Program-made: the position numbers and the translations under genes | DNA from: Spirodela intermedia | Taxonomy: Eukaryota > Streptophyta > Magnoliopsida > Alismatales > Araceae | Direction: 5' to 3' | DNA: 64,000 bases | NCBI GenBank assembly: GCA_902729315.2 | Contig: LR746270.1 | Span: 5,697,221-5,761,220 of the forward strand | Notes under the pieces: generated by a model | What the model was told of the DNA's origin: nothing | Databases searched by the model: none | Seen by the model: the letters and a program-made list of their open reading frames with translations, nothing else | Part shown: positions 50,375-64,000 of the stretch, one piece after another | Position numbering within the stretch: position 1 is the first letter of the stretch | How the letters are laid out: each line of letters starts with the position of its first letter

Positions 50375-53300
50375 TTATGGGTTGAAGAGCTTCCGAAAGG
50401 GGCCATCTTTGCGGTCCTTAGCGGCCTCTGTTAAGGCGAGAAACCTCTTGAAGCCGGTGGTGGCGGCGCCTCTCCCGAGGGCCGCCGCACGGGTGAGAAC
50501 ATCCTCCCGAGATGTGATGGACCCCCCCACGGCCGCAGCGGCGGCGGCGGCGGCGGTGGTGGTGGTGGTGGTGGAAGGGGTCGACGCCGTCTCATTCTGG
50601 CTTGGTGGAGGCGCCGAGATGACCACGGTGGGAGCCGTTGACGGGTGCGTGATGCCCGGTCTATGCTTGCTAAATTCATCGAGTATGGCTTGCTGGTCTG
50701 CCTTCTTCAAGCCCTGTGCAAAGCCAGACAGTACATTTAACTCTGATTGGCACCAAGGATCGAGGTTCTCAGAAGAAGAAATAATCCATGGGGGGGGATG
50801 AAGGACCTTGAGCTCAAGGATCCGCTGGAACTCTGCAAGTGTGCCCTCTGGGAGCAGTGCTCGATAGGTGTTTGCGACAGAATCGACAGGAGATAGAATA
50901 ACCTGAGGGCACAAGGAGCTCAAGTACATGCTAATTTTGGAAAGATCATAATGACAAGGGCTCATCAGGTTCTGTCACCTTCAGTAAAGCTTCGGCTTTA
51001 CTCATCTCCCGGGTGACAAATTTTGCATAGCCGGCGGCGCCGGCGGTCTGTGAAAGGCAGGAAGCATCTGAGCTGATACAAAATTCCTCGTAAAATGCCC
51101 ACCAAAGAATGAGCGCTGGAGAACTTTAGCACATTACCTGTCTTCCCATGGCAGGAATCTCCAAAATAATGGTTTTCACAGCCTGAGTGTCCAGCAGCAT
51201 CTGCATTCTCAGCCATGAAGCATAGTCAAATAAAATAAAATAAAATATATATTCATTTATTTATTTTTGATATTATAGGAAATTTTGGCACGGTCAAACC
51301 TGTTGTGCACCAGTTTCTGATATCTGCTTGCATTTGAAGATGTTGAGGTAGAAGCGAGGGCCAAGGGAAGCAGCCAGCTGTATGAATTCAACGGTTAATC
51401 AGCTTAACTGGAACTTGCACCACTGGCTATGTTTCTGTAGATCAAGTCGGGTCAAGATTTGCAATAATGGCTAAGCAACGGTAAGCATGGACGATTGATT
51501 TACCGTAAATAGCTCTGTTCTAAAGCAAAATGAAACAGTACGTAATCAGATTCATTTAATCCCAATAGGGGGGGGGGGGTTAATTTTTTGACCTTTAGTG
51601 ATGATGTAAAGAAAGATCGTGGCATTCTAAAGACAGAAATCCATGTCAAACAAAGATCTTCTGGACAGTGAGAAAGCGTTCAAGTAAGCTAATGAAAAAA
51701 TGAGGAAAATCCGTGAAAATAGTATCGACACTTTAATCAATTATTTTCAGTTAGTGGTAAACCACCGAGATATTTTAAGTTTATAAGAACTAAATAAAGG
51801 ACCCAGAAAAATTGTGTTCCTTCGACTCACCTTATCCAAGAAAAATTGAAAGTAAACGGGTGAAAGTAAGCCCCCCAGGACTGGAATACTGCCCATGAGA
51901 ATCGAGTTTATACCATTGACATACCTGAACAGAAATGGAAGAAGAAATTATACGTTTCAGTTTACTAGGTTAGGTGGACATATTACGAATATCAATAATA
52001 AAATCAGATTCAAGCAACAGAAAATAAAGAAAGAGATGCCAGTCTGTGGGATGTTACTCAGATTGGTCGCCAACGGATTCAAGTGTACCCCATGGAACAC
52101 GCGTCATTGCAATCATTTCAGCATCAAATTTTGTTTCCAGACCATGAACCAATGTTACAAGTGATTTTGTGATCAGTGATGAAAACTCATCCTGCAAAAT
52201 CACATGTTTTCCAACAAAAACGTAAGAAAGGCATCAGACACATAGCATCGTGACCATAGTTTGTGAAATTAAGTACCTGCACTTCTGACATATCCACCCT
52301 GTCGGCAAATGGAGAATCAATTATCTTGGAAACATTTTCTGCGAGTTCACCCGACTGCCAAGCAGAAAGATCAATGCAGCTTGATTAAAAGAAATACGTA
52401 GAGAATCATTAGGAGATTGTTTAGTCTTTCGAGAGTCTGGCAATAAATCTGAGTCAATCAACACCTAGGAAATTTTCAACTTGAGAAAAAAACTCACCGT
52501 TTTGTGACAATATTCCGCCGTATTTACAATATAGCATATAACCTTCTCATCTCTGTCAGATGTCTGTAAAGTTAACAAAGCATGCATAAGACACAGTAAC
52601 CATCTACTTTCATAATTGGTGAAAAAAATTGGTGAGCTTTGGAATAACCTTTATTTGTCCATCTGTACCAGTAGCAGCTGCAACAATTCCCATGCCACCC
52701 TTAGGCAATCTTGTGAATAATTTTGTAGCATAGGCTTTAAGAATTCTTTGGAAAACCTATAAAAAAAATGTTAAATTGTCAACTCATCCCGTGAATTTCG
52801 CAAAAATTGGAAACTGCTACAAGTAGATTGAAGGCATCATTGTTCCTAAGATACTTATGAATGGTAATTTATTCGCAGCATGGGATCCATATGAAACAGC
52901 ACTAGCACAATCGTTTTAACAAAGTACAGGACGACACACAAAGTAAACATACAGCTTACTGATTGTGGCGTAATGCCTTTTCAACTTGTGTTACTATTTT
53001 TTTTTGTTCGAAGGATAACTGTATGCTACAAGGGATGTGTTCACAGTAAATGCAATGGGATGATGTTCAGTATACTCAACCCAGTAAAGCTGAAGAACAA
53101 TCACTGCGTAGCAAACCTTTACTGATTGTCAAATATACAACACAACGCATTTTGTTTCTTAGAAATGTACCTTAAACAGACTGAAAAGTGTCTGGCTCTT
53201 TGACAATGCACTGCATCTTTTTAAACTCTTTCTGATCATCAGAAACACCTGCATAACAAAAGATCAATAATAAATAATTAAGGAAACACTTTGAAAGACT

Positions 53301-56300
53301 CATGTGACAACGACCATAAGCAAAGATTAAACAGCGCACCATATGCGTACTCAGCAACAATAATAACAAGGCATTTAATATAATCCTAAAGCTTCATGAA
53401 AAATATAGTTTTCTAAAGATAAGATTTTCTTCTAAAGACACAGTTGAAGACCTTGCAAACTATTTTTCATTTACAATTCCTCAACTTTCAACAATTCATG
53501 AATTCACAAACATTGGCAACGTGTCCATACCAAGGTTGTAACTGTACTGTCAGATCAAATCCTCTCTTAGTTGAACATAATGAGCTGTCTTGATGATTAC
53601 ACCCATAAAATTTCCATTAATTTTATTGATACTTTGCATGACTTTAAGGCAACGAAATGAATGTTGTCCAAGGTAAAAATGGCCAACAAAATGAAGACAA
53701 TAGAAAACATAATGATCTCCTAAATTTATAGGCCAATATAGGGGGAAAATAAGTCGTTTTTGTGAGCAAAACATTTGAATCAAATTTCAAGCGTTGACCC
53801 TTGAACTGAAAGTGTTGGCCCTTAAAGCCTAAAAATCGCACTTGATAGCGAAACATTCACGGAGTTGACCCCTATAACTTGGGAGCTGTCTCTCAAAACA
53901 TCGGTACCAACACCATATCTCAAGAGTGTTAAAATGCACGATTTACGGCAGCAGGATCTCCAAAAGTAAAAGGCAAATAATCCAAGAAAATTAAGCTTGA
54001 TGGTTTAGTTGGTACTTTAAGAAGGTCAAACACTGTACAAAAGTCTGACCGATACATTGGAATAGCCATTTTACAACAGATTTGACAGAAACCTAGTTAA
54101 AAACAATCCAAAGGGAGGCTCCACTCCCTGAGTGAGTTTGAAATTGATCAAACCGCTATAGAAAGATATGTTCGATTAGGGCGTCTGGAAGTTTTATTTC
54201 ACAGTTGCCTCATATTCTCAAACCAATGGTTTTTACCCAACTTAGGACTCGTCACACTTTAACTCACGATGTCTGCCTACAAATGATCTTTCTTTCCAAG
54301 TCATGATATTTCTGTCCATGAAATCCTTATTGGGCTGGGTTAGAATTGTTTATAAAAAATTGTTTATCCCCCAGATCCATATTCCATGATGTATATATAA
54401 ATACTAGATATAAAAAGAAGGCACAAAAGACATGTAAGTATGTAGCTTTTATAAACGGAACATTCTCTTGTTGTGCATAATCAGTGTATATGTGAGAAAG
54501 AACATATATTTAGGACTTTAGGTCTTAGTTGGACCGTTCCCTACTTGTTGGTTCGTTTCCTATTTTCTCGGTTTCCTGGTTGTTAGGTAGTTTCCTTGTT
54601 CTGTGGCCCAGGTACTTTTATATAACAGTTATCCATGATGTGAATACAAAAAGCGTTTTTCCTTCATATATTTTCCTAGGGTTTGCACCACTGTTCACCA
54701 CGACATATAATATTCATGAAAAAACAAACATTGAATAACGAATGGAATCTTACCTGCATGCTGCTCGACAAAATGTTGGTTTGACTTCCCTCTTCTGGGT
54801 CCCAGCTCTCATCCTGTGGATAAGCATACATTTTACAAGGCACATTCAAATGGAAACCAAAATATTCCATTTTCAGAGATTTATCAAATCAAACATACCT
54901 GAACAAGTTTTTCCAACTGTTCCATCAATGTTTTCTCCTCTAGTTCCACATACACCATTAAATGCGACTCAAAACAAGAGGATATAATGCCACGGAAGTT
55001 GAACTGCAAGAAACCAAAAAAATCGTGGAAAACAATGAGATACAGTCGAGAACTAAAAGCAAACGAAATATGATAACAGGGCCAAACTTCTTACACCAGC
55101 TCCAGGCACAGATGAATCTTTATGGCCATCCTTCTGCAAAAGAAATTAGAAAAATAGTTAGGAGACAAGACAAAAAAGGAATCATCAAGGTCATACAGAT
55201 TTAGCATCCCACGCACTAGCTCGGTTCCAGGACCACCGTGGATTGCAAGCTTCTTTTCATACTTTTTCCGAATGTCAGACACAATTTGGTTGTTTCTCTT
55301 TCCTTCATCTATTTCTTCGGTCTCATTACCCACATTTTGATACTCAGAACTACCTGATCCTCCACCAAACTTCTCAGCCAATTCCTCTTCAAACTCAATG
55401 GTCCTTTGTAGCGCCTGCAAGAAGTTATCACCAGTGAATACAAAAGTAGATCGAGAGAACCGACTCTACAAGTCATTTCATAGATTACTTCTATGCATGA
55501 TAAAAAATTACCTCCATTCAAGAGGTCAGTACAATCATTATGCAATCAAAACTCGAAATAATTATCAAGGAAGCATTGCAATCATCAGCTCTTTTAAAAG
55601 ATATCATACAAGCCTTCCAATTCCATTTGTCATGTCAAAATAGCTATTCAGTGATACCAAATTCAATGTGGTTGTAAAAAATTACATAGATTTAACCGAA
55701 AAAAGAAAACCTTAAGATAGATACACAACCTAAAACCACCAGGCATAGTCATTCCGCTCTCCTCCAGGGAGTTTGAACAATATGTTAACTGTGAAACCAG
55801 AAAATTACACGGAGAAAAATAATATCAAGATAAATATGGGATTTACACATAGAAGGAGAATGTTTGTAGAATTCATCAGTCCACACGTTACATTCATCAA
55901 TTGAAACAGGGGAATCTCCCAGTGAACAACCACTATGAGGACCTTGACTGTACTCTATAGATGACGGTGACACAACTGTGATCCAGAGAAGGCATCTTAG
56001 GTACATTTATAAATACTGGATCTTCAAATTCCTAGCAGACTTGAATCCAAAATTTTCAGATTTACAAGGTCAAATTTTGAGCAGGGATGCTCCCACTGGC
56101 AGACCAGGTGCAAAGAAAAATCCTACGTAAAGGTTTTGTCATGAGTAAGAATTCCAAAATCCCAATGGGAACTTCCTTCAGATAATGATCGTACAATGTA
56201 AATAGGGCTGAGTTCTACTCGAAATGGAAGTGGACCTCTAAAGCTAGACGCTTTCTCTCATATTCCCTCCTAAAAAGGCACTATAAGGATAGCGCTCAGT

Positions 56301-59300
56301 AATTCTACAAATTCTTCTCAGAACTCATGAGCCATCGACCACATGACTGATGCTCCATCTATTTTCATTTCTTACTCCTAGGCCAAGGGCAAGAAACATG
56401 ACTATTCTTGTCAAGTCCTTTGCCGTAATTGCTGTAAAGGACACCACACACTAGGACGATCAGCTGATCTTACCCTTTGCTCTTGGTTCTACTAGCAACT
56501 CGACAAAATACAACATATGCCTGTTTTCCTAATTATTGTGCAGGCCTTGGAAACGATGCAAATGAATAAGAGTGATCATGAAGTTGGTGGGCCCTACTGT
56601 TTTGTACTTAAAGGAAGATCAGCTCTTCAAATATTGGTATCTAATTAAAACCAGTCACATAAAATGGCTTCTTAAAGAAACTCCAACAATGACAGTAACA
56701 AACATGAATGCCAAAAAAATCAATTCCATGAAATTTAAATACCATCAGTAATGCAGAAACATCTGGCTTTTCTTTGAGATTGTCGAGGATTTCCATGAGT
56801 TGAGCCCTGAAAATGTTTTTAGCAATAACTCTGCTGAAAACATATAATAAAAAGAAATGGAACCATGTACATGCATCTGTTTCATGAGCACTGGAAAATT
56901 CCCCATACATCAGAAACACTACACCACGATAGAGCAGGTCCTACTAATCCAAGTACTGAAAATTAATCTAATCTACTCTTTTGACCTGTCACATACATAG
57001 TTACACACTTTATTATCCAGAAAGCCTCGAACTTTTAAAAATATGCATGTTTCCCTCATGGCAGATGATTCATAGGTTGACAAAAAGCTTGGGGTTCCAT
57101 TCCAGTATCGAATTGTACGTTTACACCGACCATAAACCATTTAACATGGATGTTCTCATATAACAAATATCATAAAAGATTGACAAAGAACCAATTTTCC
57201 AAAAATTCCCTTCATCCTTTTATAAGATGTGAACAGGTTGGATGCAAGCATAAACATAGTTGGATGATCAAATGAACCAACTTGATGCTGAATTGTAACT
57301 GATAATAAAAAGCGTACATAACTACAAACTAAACGTATTCAAATCAATATAAATTTATGCGTCTAAAGACTCATTTTTTTCGTGAGGTCCGACTGGGAAG
57401 CTAGCAGGAGTTTGGTCAAATTATTTTGAGAAACTCCTAGTTCTTTGTTTCCTATTGAAAGCTTTTTGGTCGAGTAGACTTCAATCAATGATATATGAGG
57501 AAATAAAAGATGATTGCAATGAGTAGTCAGAAGTTCAAATGTCCTACAGAGTACATCTCCCAAAAAATATGGTAATCTCAAATCATATTTTAAATTCCAG
57601 CTCTACATGGACAGGTGAAATGCTCGGAACATCCAGAAAAGGAAAACTGCGACTGACTTCAAAGATGAATAAGCCTCGTTTATAGATGAACCATGGAATC
57701 CTACCAATGTGAGAATAATGCCTAAATGCATACTAACTGTAATCTTTAGCCATCAAAGAGGGGATGGGGGATAGGGAGATTATTGTCAAGTGTCAAGTAT
57801 GTCCCGGTCAGTAGAATCAACCAGAGATGGGATGAAAAAAAGACATAAAGGCAACTTAGCTCAAATAGTTTATTGTTGAATGTAGTAACCTGATTTAGAA
57901 CCACTAGCAATACACTATCAAGAAAGTTAACCTGTATTTGAAAGACCTCTTGAAAGTAATGAGTTCGTGCAAATTTTGCTCAAGAAAAAGTGTAACTTCT
58001 AAAAGCTCTTGCAGAATATGCAAAGCAAACAGGCGACACCGGTTACACAAGATTTATAAATCCAATCTAGGTCCTGATTTAGTCATCAAGCAGGTCATAG
58101 ATGATGAAGATTTCTTAAAAAAAAAGCCACCCAAATAACTAAAAATAGCTCCACAGCTGCATAGTTTCACACCCATCATAGTGGTGATATACTTTTCTAA
58201 AAGAAATATGAAAAATATAGGACAAAGATAACAATGCAATGTCATGGTTGATGATAACAAACCTTGTCAACTTACAAAACTGTATGCAAAGAAGATAATC
58301 AATGTGCCAAGCAGGTGGAAAAATTTTCCAAATATCCTCATTGGTTCGCAGCCTACGCTTAATCCATGCATATCTCCGTTCGGCTTTGTCTAATTTAGCC
58401 AGTTCTGAAGGTTTAAAAAATAGCAAAGATAAATGCAACACCAATTATGATAAACAGGACTAGAAAAGTTGCAATCAACAGAGTCATTAGTAACTTCAAC
58501 TAGAGGCCAACTTTTGGGAAGCTACAGAACCACTCCACTCCGTTTTCTCAACAAAAGAACCTAACAATTTTCAGGACCTCATTTGTATAGAGATACATCT
58601 CCAACTTAAGAAAAAGAAATTAAAATGAAAGGAATGGAACAAGCAGACATGCAATTATGTATAAAAAGATTTTTAGACATCAAATAAAAAGTTCACAACT
58701 ATCAAGCATTATATCTGACCCGCTCCTTCAAAAATCTGCCGGTAAGAAGTCAGTTCTTTGTTGCAAAAGTTCCTAACGAGCTCTTCCTTAACAGATGGTT
58801 CTAGCACATCAACAACCAAGCAGGCATCTGATAATTGCTGCAGCAAGTTGCTTTCCTCTGACTCCTTACCAGTTCCAAGGCTGCATAGAAAAGGATATCA
58901 CAAACTCTTAGGAAAAAAAGCATGAAAAATCTCCAGCGTCTCTCCCCTGAAGGTGCATTGATGACACGATAATAACTAGGATAAGAGATTCCAAGATTAA
59001 CACGAGGTTGTGGCACTTCCATAATTTCACTCTAATAAGGCCACATTGTTTCAAGTAACTTATTCTCTTATTTACCAGGTTAACAGCCAAGAAATTCTAA
59101 ACTAATCAATCATCAACATGTAAGGATTTCATGGATCAGTGAAATCACATAAACAAGAGAAAGTAAATTCAAGTTGAAGAATTTCCTTCCAAATATTTGA
59201 CAACTTCACAATTAAAAAGGAAGACACATTTTGTTTAAGCTTTAAAAAGAGGATACACATTGCATCTCATTGCTATAATAGCAACAGCTAACATAATAGA

Positions 59301-62300
59301 AAGCCAAATATTGAACGTGTACATACAGTGGTTACGTCCAACCATCCTTTTAGCATACAAACTCTTCTTCCAACTAGCCAAACCTTACTACAGAATTGCA
59401 TAGGGAAAGTATTATTCATTATCTATTCATGGAATTCTGTATTATTAACATTATGCTGAAAAGTGTACTTATAATGTTCCAAGTGTTTAATCATGCAAAT
59501 ATCAATGAATTCCTGAGAAATCGATATGACATTTCCCTAATAACAACAGATTTTGACTGCTGCAAGGTCCTATCTGTTAATTGTATTGGCCAAAAAGAAC
59601 AAAGAATTCAGTAGAAGCTTAACAAATTCAAAGGAACTGACGAAAAGTCTCCAATGGATTTGCAACTCAGAGAAGATATTGAACAAAATAAAAAAGTCGT
59701 CATGCAAGCATGTAATTTCTTTTCTTGAAAAAACGTACCTTGAAAAATCTGAGAATACATGAGACTTGAGAATCTGCTTGATGTTCTTGAATTTCTCCCG
59801 TAGCTCACTTATCTTTGGAATGTCACGGTAAGCTTCAAAGTGACTGCATAGTTGGTTTACTGCCTGAAAATGTGTTACAAGCTATATATGAGCAATTGTG
59901 AACGATTTCTAATTTTTTTTTGACGATGGTAATATACTAGATTACTACTGTTTTCTTGAAAAAGAATGAAGAACAGGATCAACATGACTTCTAAGTACTC
60001 TATCAAAAGACCATTGAACACAACTCTAGAATGCACCAACATTATGTCTTTATTTTAAAAAAGTTTCAACATTCTTCCTCCCGTTCATTTGAAAACTTTC
60101 CACACAAAAACTTTGCCAGTGGCGCCATATTATTTGAGTACCCCGTGTTTTTTTCACTGTGAAAACAATTATTTCAGCTCCATGGTGATGCTGCATATAT
60201 CACATAAGAATGAGAATCCTCCATGTAGATGATTTAAAGAATCTAACTTATATCATAAGTTACTGGTAATACTGTGCATATATATATAAAGATTTGCCCC
60301 TTCATATGTAAGTGATCATCCATGTAAAACACGCCACAATAGCAGATTCTCACTCTTTCATCTATAACAGTCATCATAGAAGACCAATACAGTAGGAAAT
60401 GGAAGCAATGAGGAAGACTCATAGTTCAATCAGTTAATGTGTTTAATACAACCAAGGTGGTGGATCCCTTGCTTACTGCCAAGGTGATGAGTAAAGATGC
60501 AAAGCATAATTTAATCTGAACAATTCAAAATTCATTTTTAAAATAATAATTAAAAATATGCTAATTAATGAATAAGGAAAGGCATATGTACATAATGCTA
60601 AAATGAAACAAATGCCCATAATTGATTCAAATTACTCTTTCTGAGTTATATAAAAATAATTAAAATTTTCATTTAATTATTTTCAATCTAGATTGCGTAA
60701 AAAAATTAAGTAGAAATAATGCAATGGTCTGCCGTCACATTAATGCGTTTTGATAGTCATTGTGAATCAATTTATTAGTGGTCACGTTACTAATTCGAGG
60801 ACAGCTGAATTTTGGACACGGACAGGAGCTGCCACAGCTGAAGTTAGCTATCGCAGTTTACTAATCGTGAAAATGAGACAACCACAACTGCCTAAGTGGC
60901 CAAAGGATCTATCTGACACCAAGGCAGTTGAAGCAAGTCCAACCTTTGGATTCTCGCCTAGGCAACTTGGACGCGTTTTAGCATTTGACCCACCTCTTCA
61001 CCAAAGAGACCTCTAAGATAATGTCAGTGCAATTATACAAGCATCCTTGGTAGGCTTCCACTTGTTTAATTTCCTCAGGATTTTTTGTATGCTTTCAGCA
61101 CTCACCTCCTTCCACTATCATACATTCAACTGCCATTGTGACACCAATGTTATCCAGTATCTTGAAGAGTACATAAAATTGTTCCTAAAGAGTTACATTC
61201 TACACCACAGGACTTTCCAGAACAGAGTCATCTTTACATCTTCTTGATAAATCTACATAGAGTACAGTACTACACATGTAGCTGATATGATACCTATTCA
61301 CAACTTAAAAACATTAATTGTGTTACTAGATTCCAAGCCTCGCAGCTTGGTTCTCCACTGGCACTCACATTTGATCGCTGCCAATCATAGCCCATTATCT
61401 TTGTTCCCAATTTCCACAGCCACTCACATTTCAAGGTCAACTTGAGTAACGAATGCTGATGATGTCATTCCATTGTCTACCTATTTAGACAATTTTCTCT
61501 GATTTATATCATTCCATTGTCACTGTATCAGCTTAAAAGAAAATATTCATGCCATATAGGGGGCATATTCATGCCCTTGTGGCACACTGATATATTATAT
61601 ATCCATTTATCATTCTTTAATTCACCATCCTATGAGCAATGGGGTTGAAAGCAGATTATCTTCCATGTAGTTCCCATGAGAAAAACGTTTTGGATGGACA
61701 GGCTTCATGATGCTTGTTAAAAGATATGCCAGAATAAACCTTGTTAATAGTTGTAGCTCAACTACTGGTTCTGTCATGTAACGGAGGACTGTACACTCTA
61801 GATACATTGGATCTCTCCTGCTAGCATGCAGATATCTTTTTCTTCTTTGGAGTTACCTATGATGATAGTTTTATGAAGAATAAGTTATATTGGATCCCGT
61901 AATGCCCGGAAAATGCAGCTGGCAGAGATATTCAATGCGTCTAATCTACATGCAATTCAGGCCAATGTACACAAAAAAAGGGCAAATGGAAAGGATAAAA
62001 CCCTGATTCGGATGAAGCTCATGGACTGTGTATCGCTCAATTAAAAAAAGATTGACAATACTAGAACGAGTTTTCGTAACCACGACGATAATTCACAAGA
62101 ATGGAGGTTGAAGAGTGTATATACATAAGTTTGAAGAGCGGAATCAAAAAACCAATTAAAAAAAAAGGTTTTAATCCATCTACTCAGATGACCCATTACA
62201 TAAAATCATACCTAAATGTCTAGAAATAATGGCATTTAAAGCATAAATACTTACATTTAATTTTTAATTTTATTTCCTGAAACCCATTGTTTCACATATA

Positions 62301-64000
62301 CCTATCATTATCCCATTTTAGAAATGTTCCTACTTCTTTTATTATTTAAAACTGTATTCATTACCAGTTCAATGCATATTTGCATCTCCCATGATTGTAT
62401 GGGAGCGCATTCTGCCAAAAAAATTGCATTCTCTGACATTGTGTCTGCTTGAGTGTGACCATTCACTGAAGCAGTGGTAAGGCATCAAATGTCCTGTGGA
62501 TCTTCATTGTCATCCTTAAATGGGAACAGAAAATTCACTATTGTTTAGGGGTGGGGCATTGTGAAGCTAATTATTCTGGGTTTCAATCATATGGTCCCCC
62601 TTACAGGGAACATGGACTCTCTAAAAGCGAAAATTTTGATCTAAAGTATCTCATTGGTGGCCATTTTTACTTGATCAGTATGCTTTTTTATGACACAACG
62701 AGAGGACAGCTAATAGTTTATATGAACCATTAAAATAATTTTACTTGAGAGATCATTGTCATCAGGTATTTGATAAAGATTTCCACACAAACTAAGCCCT
62801 TGTGAGGAAAGGTATAGCATACCAGCATATAATAGTGGATTATAGGAGGCAGAAAGGTTCAGTGGCTTATCCTATATGGTACTCTTTGAGACATTTAGGA
62901 TGTATTGTAGAGAGGGAAATCTTTTCTATATGCTCTTTAGGACGTGAGTTTCGAGAAAGAATGACTTCGTTCCTTAATTTTGAGGAAGATGGAGTATTAG
63001 AACGGTCTGTACTGTCAGGTATGGACCATTAAAAAATGTACACATTTGTTTTCTGAACTCATTTACCACATAACTGTCTACTGCTATCACTTTTTACATT
63101 TAATGCATAATGTACCACCCACTTAAAAAAAAACAAACTGCTGGATGATGATGAGAGAGAATGGATCATTTGTTCCAAAAAACATGCATTTCATAAATAG
63201 CATTTCAAGAAAATGGAGGCAGCAATACATCGTGGGGGTGGTAACGTGTAGACGGTGATTACTCCAAGGAGACCTGATGCATGCTGGCTTGTCAGATATT
63301 CTAGGAGTTTAAACAAAAGAACGAAATCTTCTAGTGTAGACGTGATGATACTCAGGAATGGGTCGGACGAAAGCAATTTCATATTATAAACAAAAATGCA
63401 AGATAGGATAATCAATCTCAACTTAGAATGAATGCGAGTACAAAGAAGAATTTTAATGATGGAATCGTAACATTTTACATTTTAAAATAAATTGAATTAT
63501 CATCCATCTTTATAAGGATGACTCCTGACATACCAGGTGATGCCAGGCATAGTTGGTACCGGAACGAAAATAAGAAAAATACGAGAAGACAATGACTGGT
63601 ACACAAATATCCATGCCCGATTTTCTGATATGAATAACACGTTTAATACCTAATCTATAAGTTTCGAAGTTAGCAAAGAAAAGATAAAATAACGTGAGAC
63701 CTAACCTCCAACTGTGCAGCCGCCTCCCGGTATTGTCGTTTTGAAGCCATCACTTGAAGTTGTTCCACAGCCGATACTACACAAGGAAAGAAAAGTTAGC
63801 GCCTCTGATAGATTTGAACTTCTTGTATATCAAATCTAGACGCAGAATTAGAAATAGTTAGGAAACGAAGATAACTCAATATCGATCCACATAAAATGAA
63901 AATCCTTAGGAATGTAAAATTGGGCAATGTAACAAGAGACCAACAGACAAGCAACATGGAAATTGCACAAAAGAGAGGAGCATATCATGCGATAAACAAT
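50375..64000 (-). CDS. VPS53: VPS53, GARP (Golgi-associated retrograde protein) complex subunit; partial, N-terminus outside window
   Basis: Twenty exons (high to low): 63776-63706, 59863-59739, 58880-58720, 58404-58263, 56806-56743, 55414-55217, 55133-55095, 55003-54899, 54813-54754, 53248-53171, 52756-52649, 52563-52498, 52354-52277 (1 nt uncertain), 52191-52058, 51924-51831, 51377-51300, 51200-51138, 51047-50979, 50902-50807 and 50713-50375. They encode about 722 residues; about 110 N-terminal residues lie beyond 64000. Recognised stretches are VSAVEQLQVMASKRQYREAA, ERRYAWIKRRLRTNEDIWKI, LGETKF-like helices, GLKKADQQAILDEF and RAAALGRGAATTGFKRF, with terminus DGPFRKLFNP. VPS53 is a coiled-coil tether for endosome-to-Golgi vesicles and works with VPS51, VPS52 and VPS54. 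The Arabidopsis gene is HIT1. A Thr/Ala run (about 50540-50580) is specific to this copy. The first visible intron is 3.8 kb. One 93-nt intron stays open in frame. Confidence 0.93.
59864..63705. other. Large VPS53 intron without recognisable content
   Basis: This 3.8-kb AT-rich intron separates the exons ending 63706 and starting 59863. I saw no gene, repeat boundary or transposon domain in it. Open frames at 60750-61016 and 62802-63032 match nothing I recognise. Confidence 0.6.

Noticed and set aside
57100-57145. YVYTDHKPF, resembling a Ty3/gypsy RNase H motif, in a VPS53 intron
   Set aside because: Nine residues only, with no supporting flanking homology; treated as chance.
1-64000. CRISPR arrays, rRNA, tRNA or intact mobile elements
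   Set aside because: No regularly spaced repeats, no rRNA stretches and no convincing tRNA arms were seen by eye. The only repeats are microsatellites, one tandem duplication and one doubtful retroelement relic.

Overview
This window is plant nuclear DNA. Every recognisable gene is an intron-rich, plant-type gene with GT-AG introns. The intergenic DNA is full of (CT/GA)n microsatellites. I assembled six protein-coding genes by joining exons at splice sites and checking that the reading frame carries through. Five are complete: an ATXR5/ATXR6-type histone H3K27 monomethyltransferase, Mediator subunit MED13, a PaaI/ACOT13-like hotdog thioesterase, a BFT/TFL1-type PEBP protein and a class IV HD-ZIP (ANL2-type) transcription factor. 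The sixth, GARP subunit VPS53, runs off the right edge. The organism is an angiosperm. The BFT-like PEBP gene and the mix of GC-rich (ATXR6, HD-ZIP) and AT-rich (MED13, VPS53) genes would fit a basal eudicot or magnoliid, but the sequence does not settle this.

Layout: 1-1776 is a non-coding flank with CT tracts, a GC-rich stretch and, just before the first gene, a cluster of E2F-like sites. 1777-3467 (+) is the ATXR6-like gene. Converging on it is MED13 (-), whose coding exons run from 29084 back to 4583 (22 exons, about 1995 aa), with a probable non-coding leader exon near 30.9-31.25 kb. MED13 introns hold a 154/155-bp tandem duplication and what looks like a decayed Ty1-copia fragment. Head-to-head with MED13, across about 1 kb that is very AT-rich on one side, is the hotdog thioesterase (32203-35367, +). 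35.4-38.5 kb is repeat-rich intergenic DNA. The BFT-like gene occupies 38572-39724 (+) with the classic four-exon PEBP structure. 39.7-43.3 kb is intergenic. The HD-ZIP IV gene runs from 47146 down to 43331 (-, nine coding exons). 47.1-50.4 kb is its upstream region. VPS53 (-) occupies 50375 to beyond 64000 (20 exons visible, N-terminus missing).

The genes do not form a pathway. They are unrelated plant housekeeping and developmental genes: replication-coupled chromatin marking, transcription (Mediator), acyl-thioester hydrolysis, flowering repression, epidermal transcription and Golgi retrograde tethering. I found no tRNA, rRNA, CRISPR array or intact mobile element, and no convincing undescribed biological system. 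The most interesting signals are regulatory or structural: the E2F cluster, donor-proximal CT tracts, an open-frame 93-nt intron in VPS53, a mixed FT/TFL1-type PEBP sequence and an 8-codon first coding exon in MED13.

Splice coordinates were counted by hand and may be off by 1-2 nt at some junctions.
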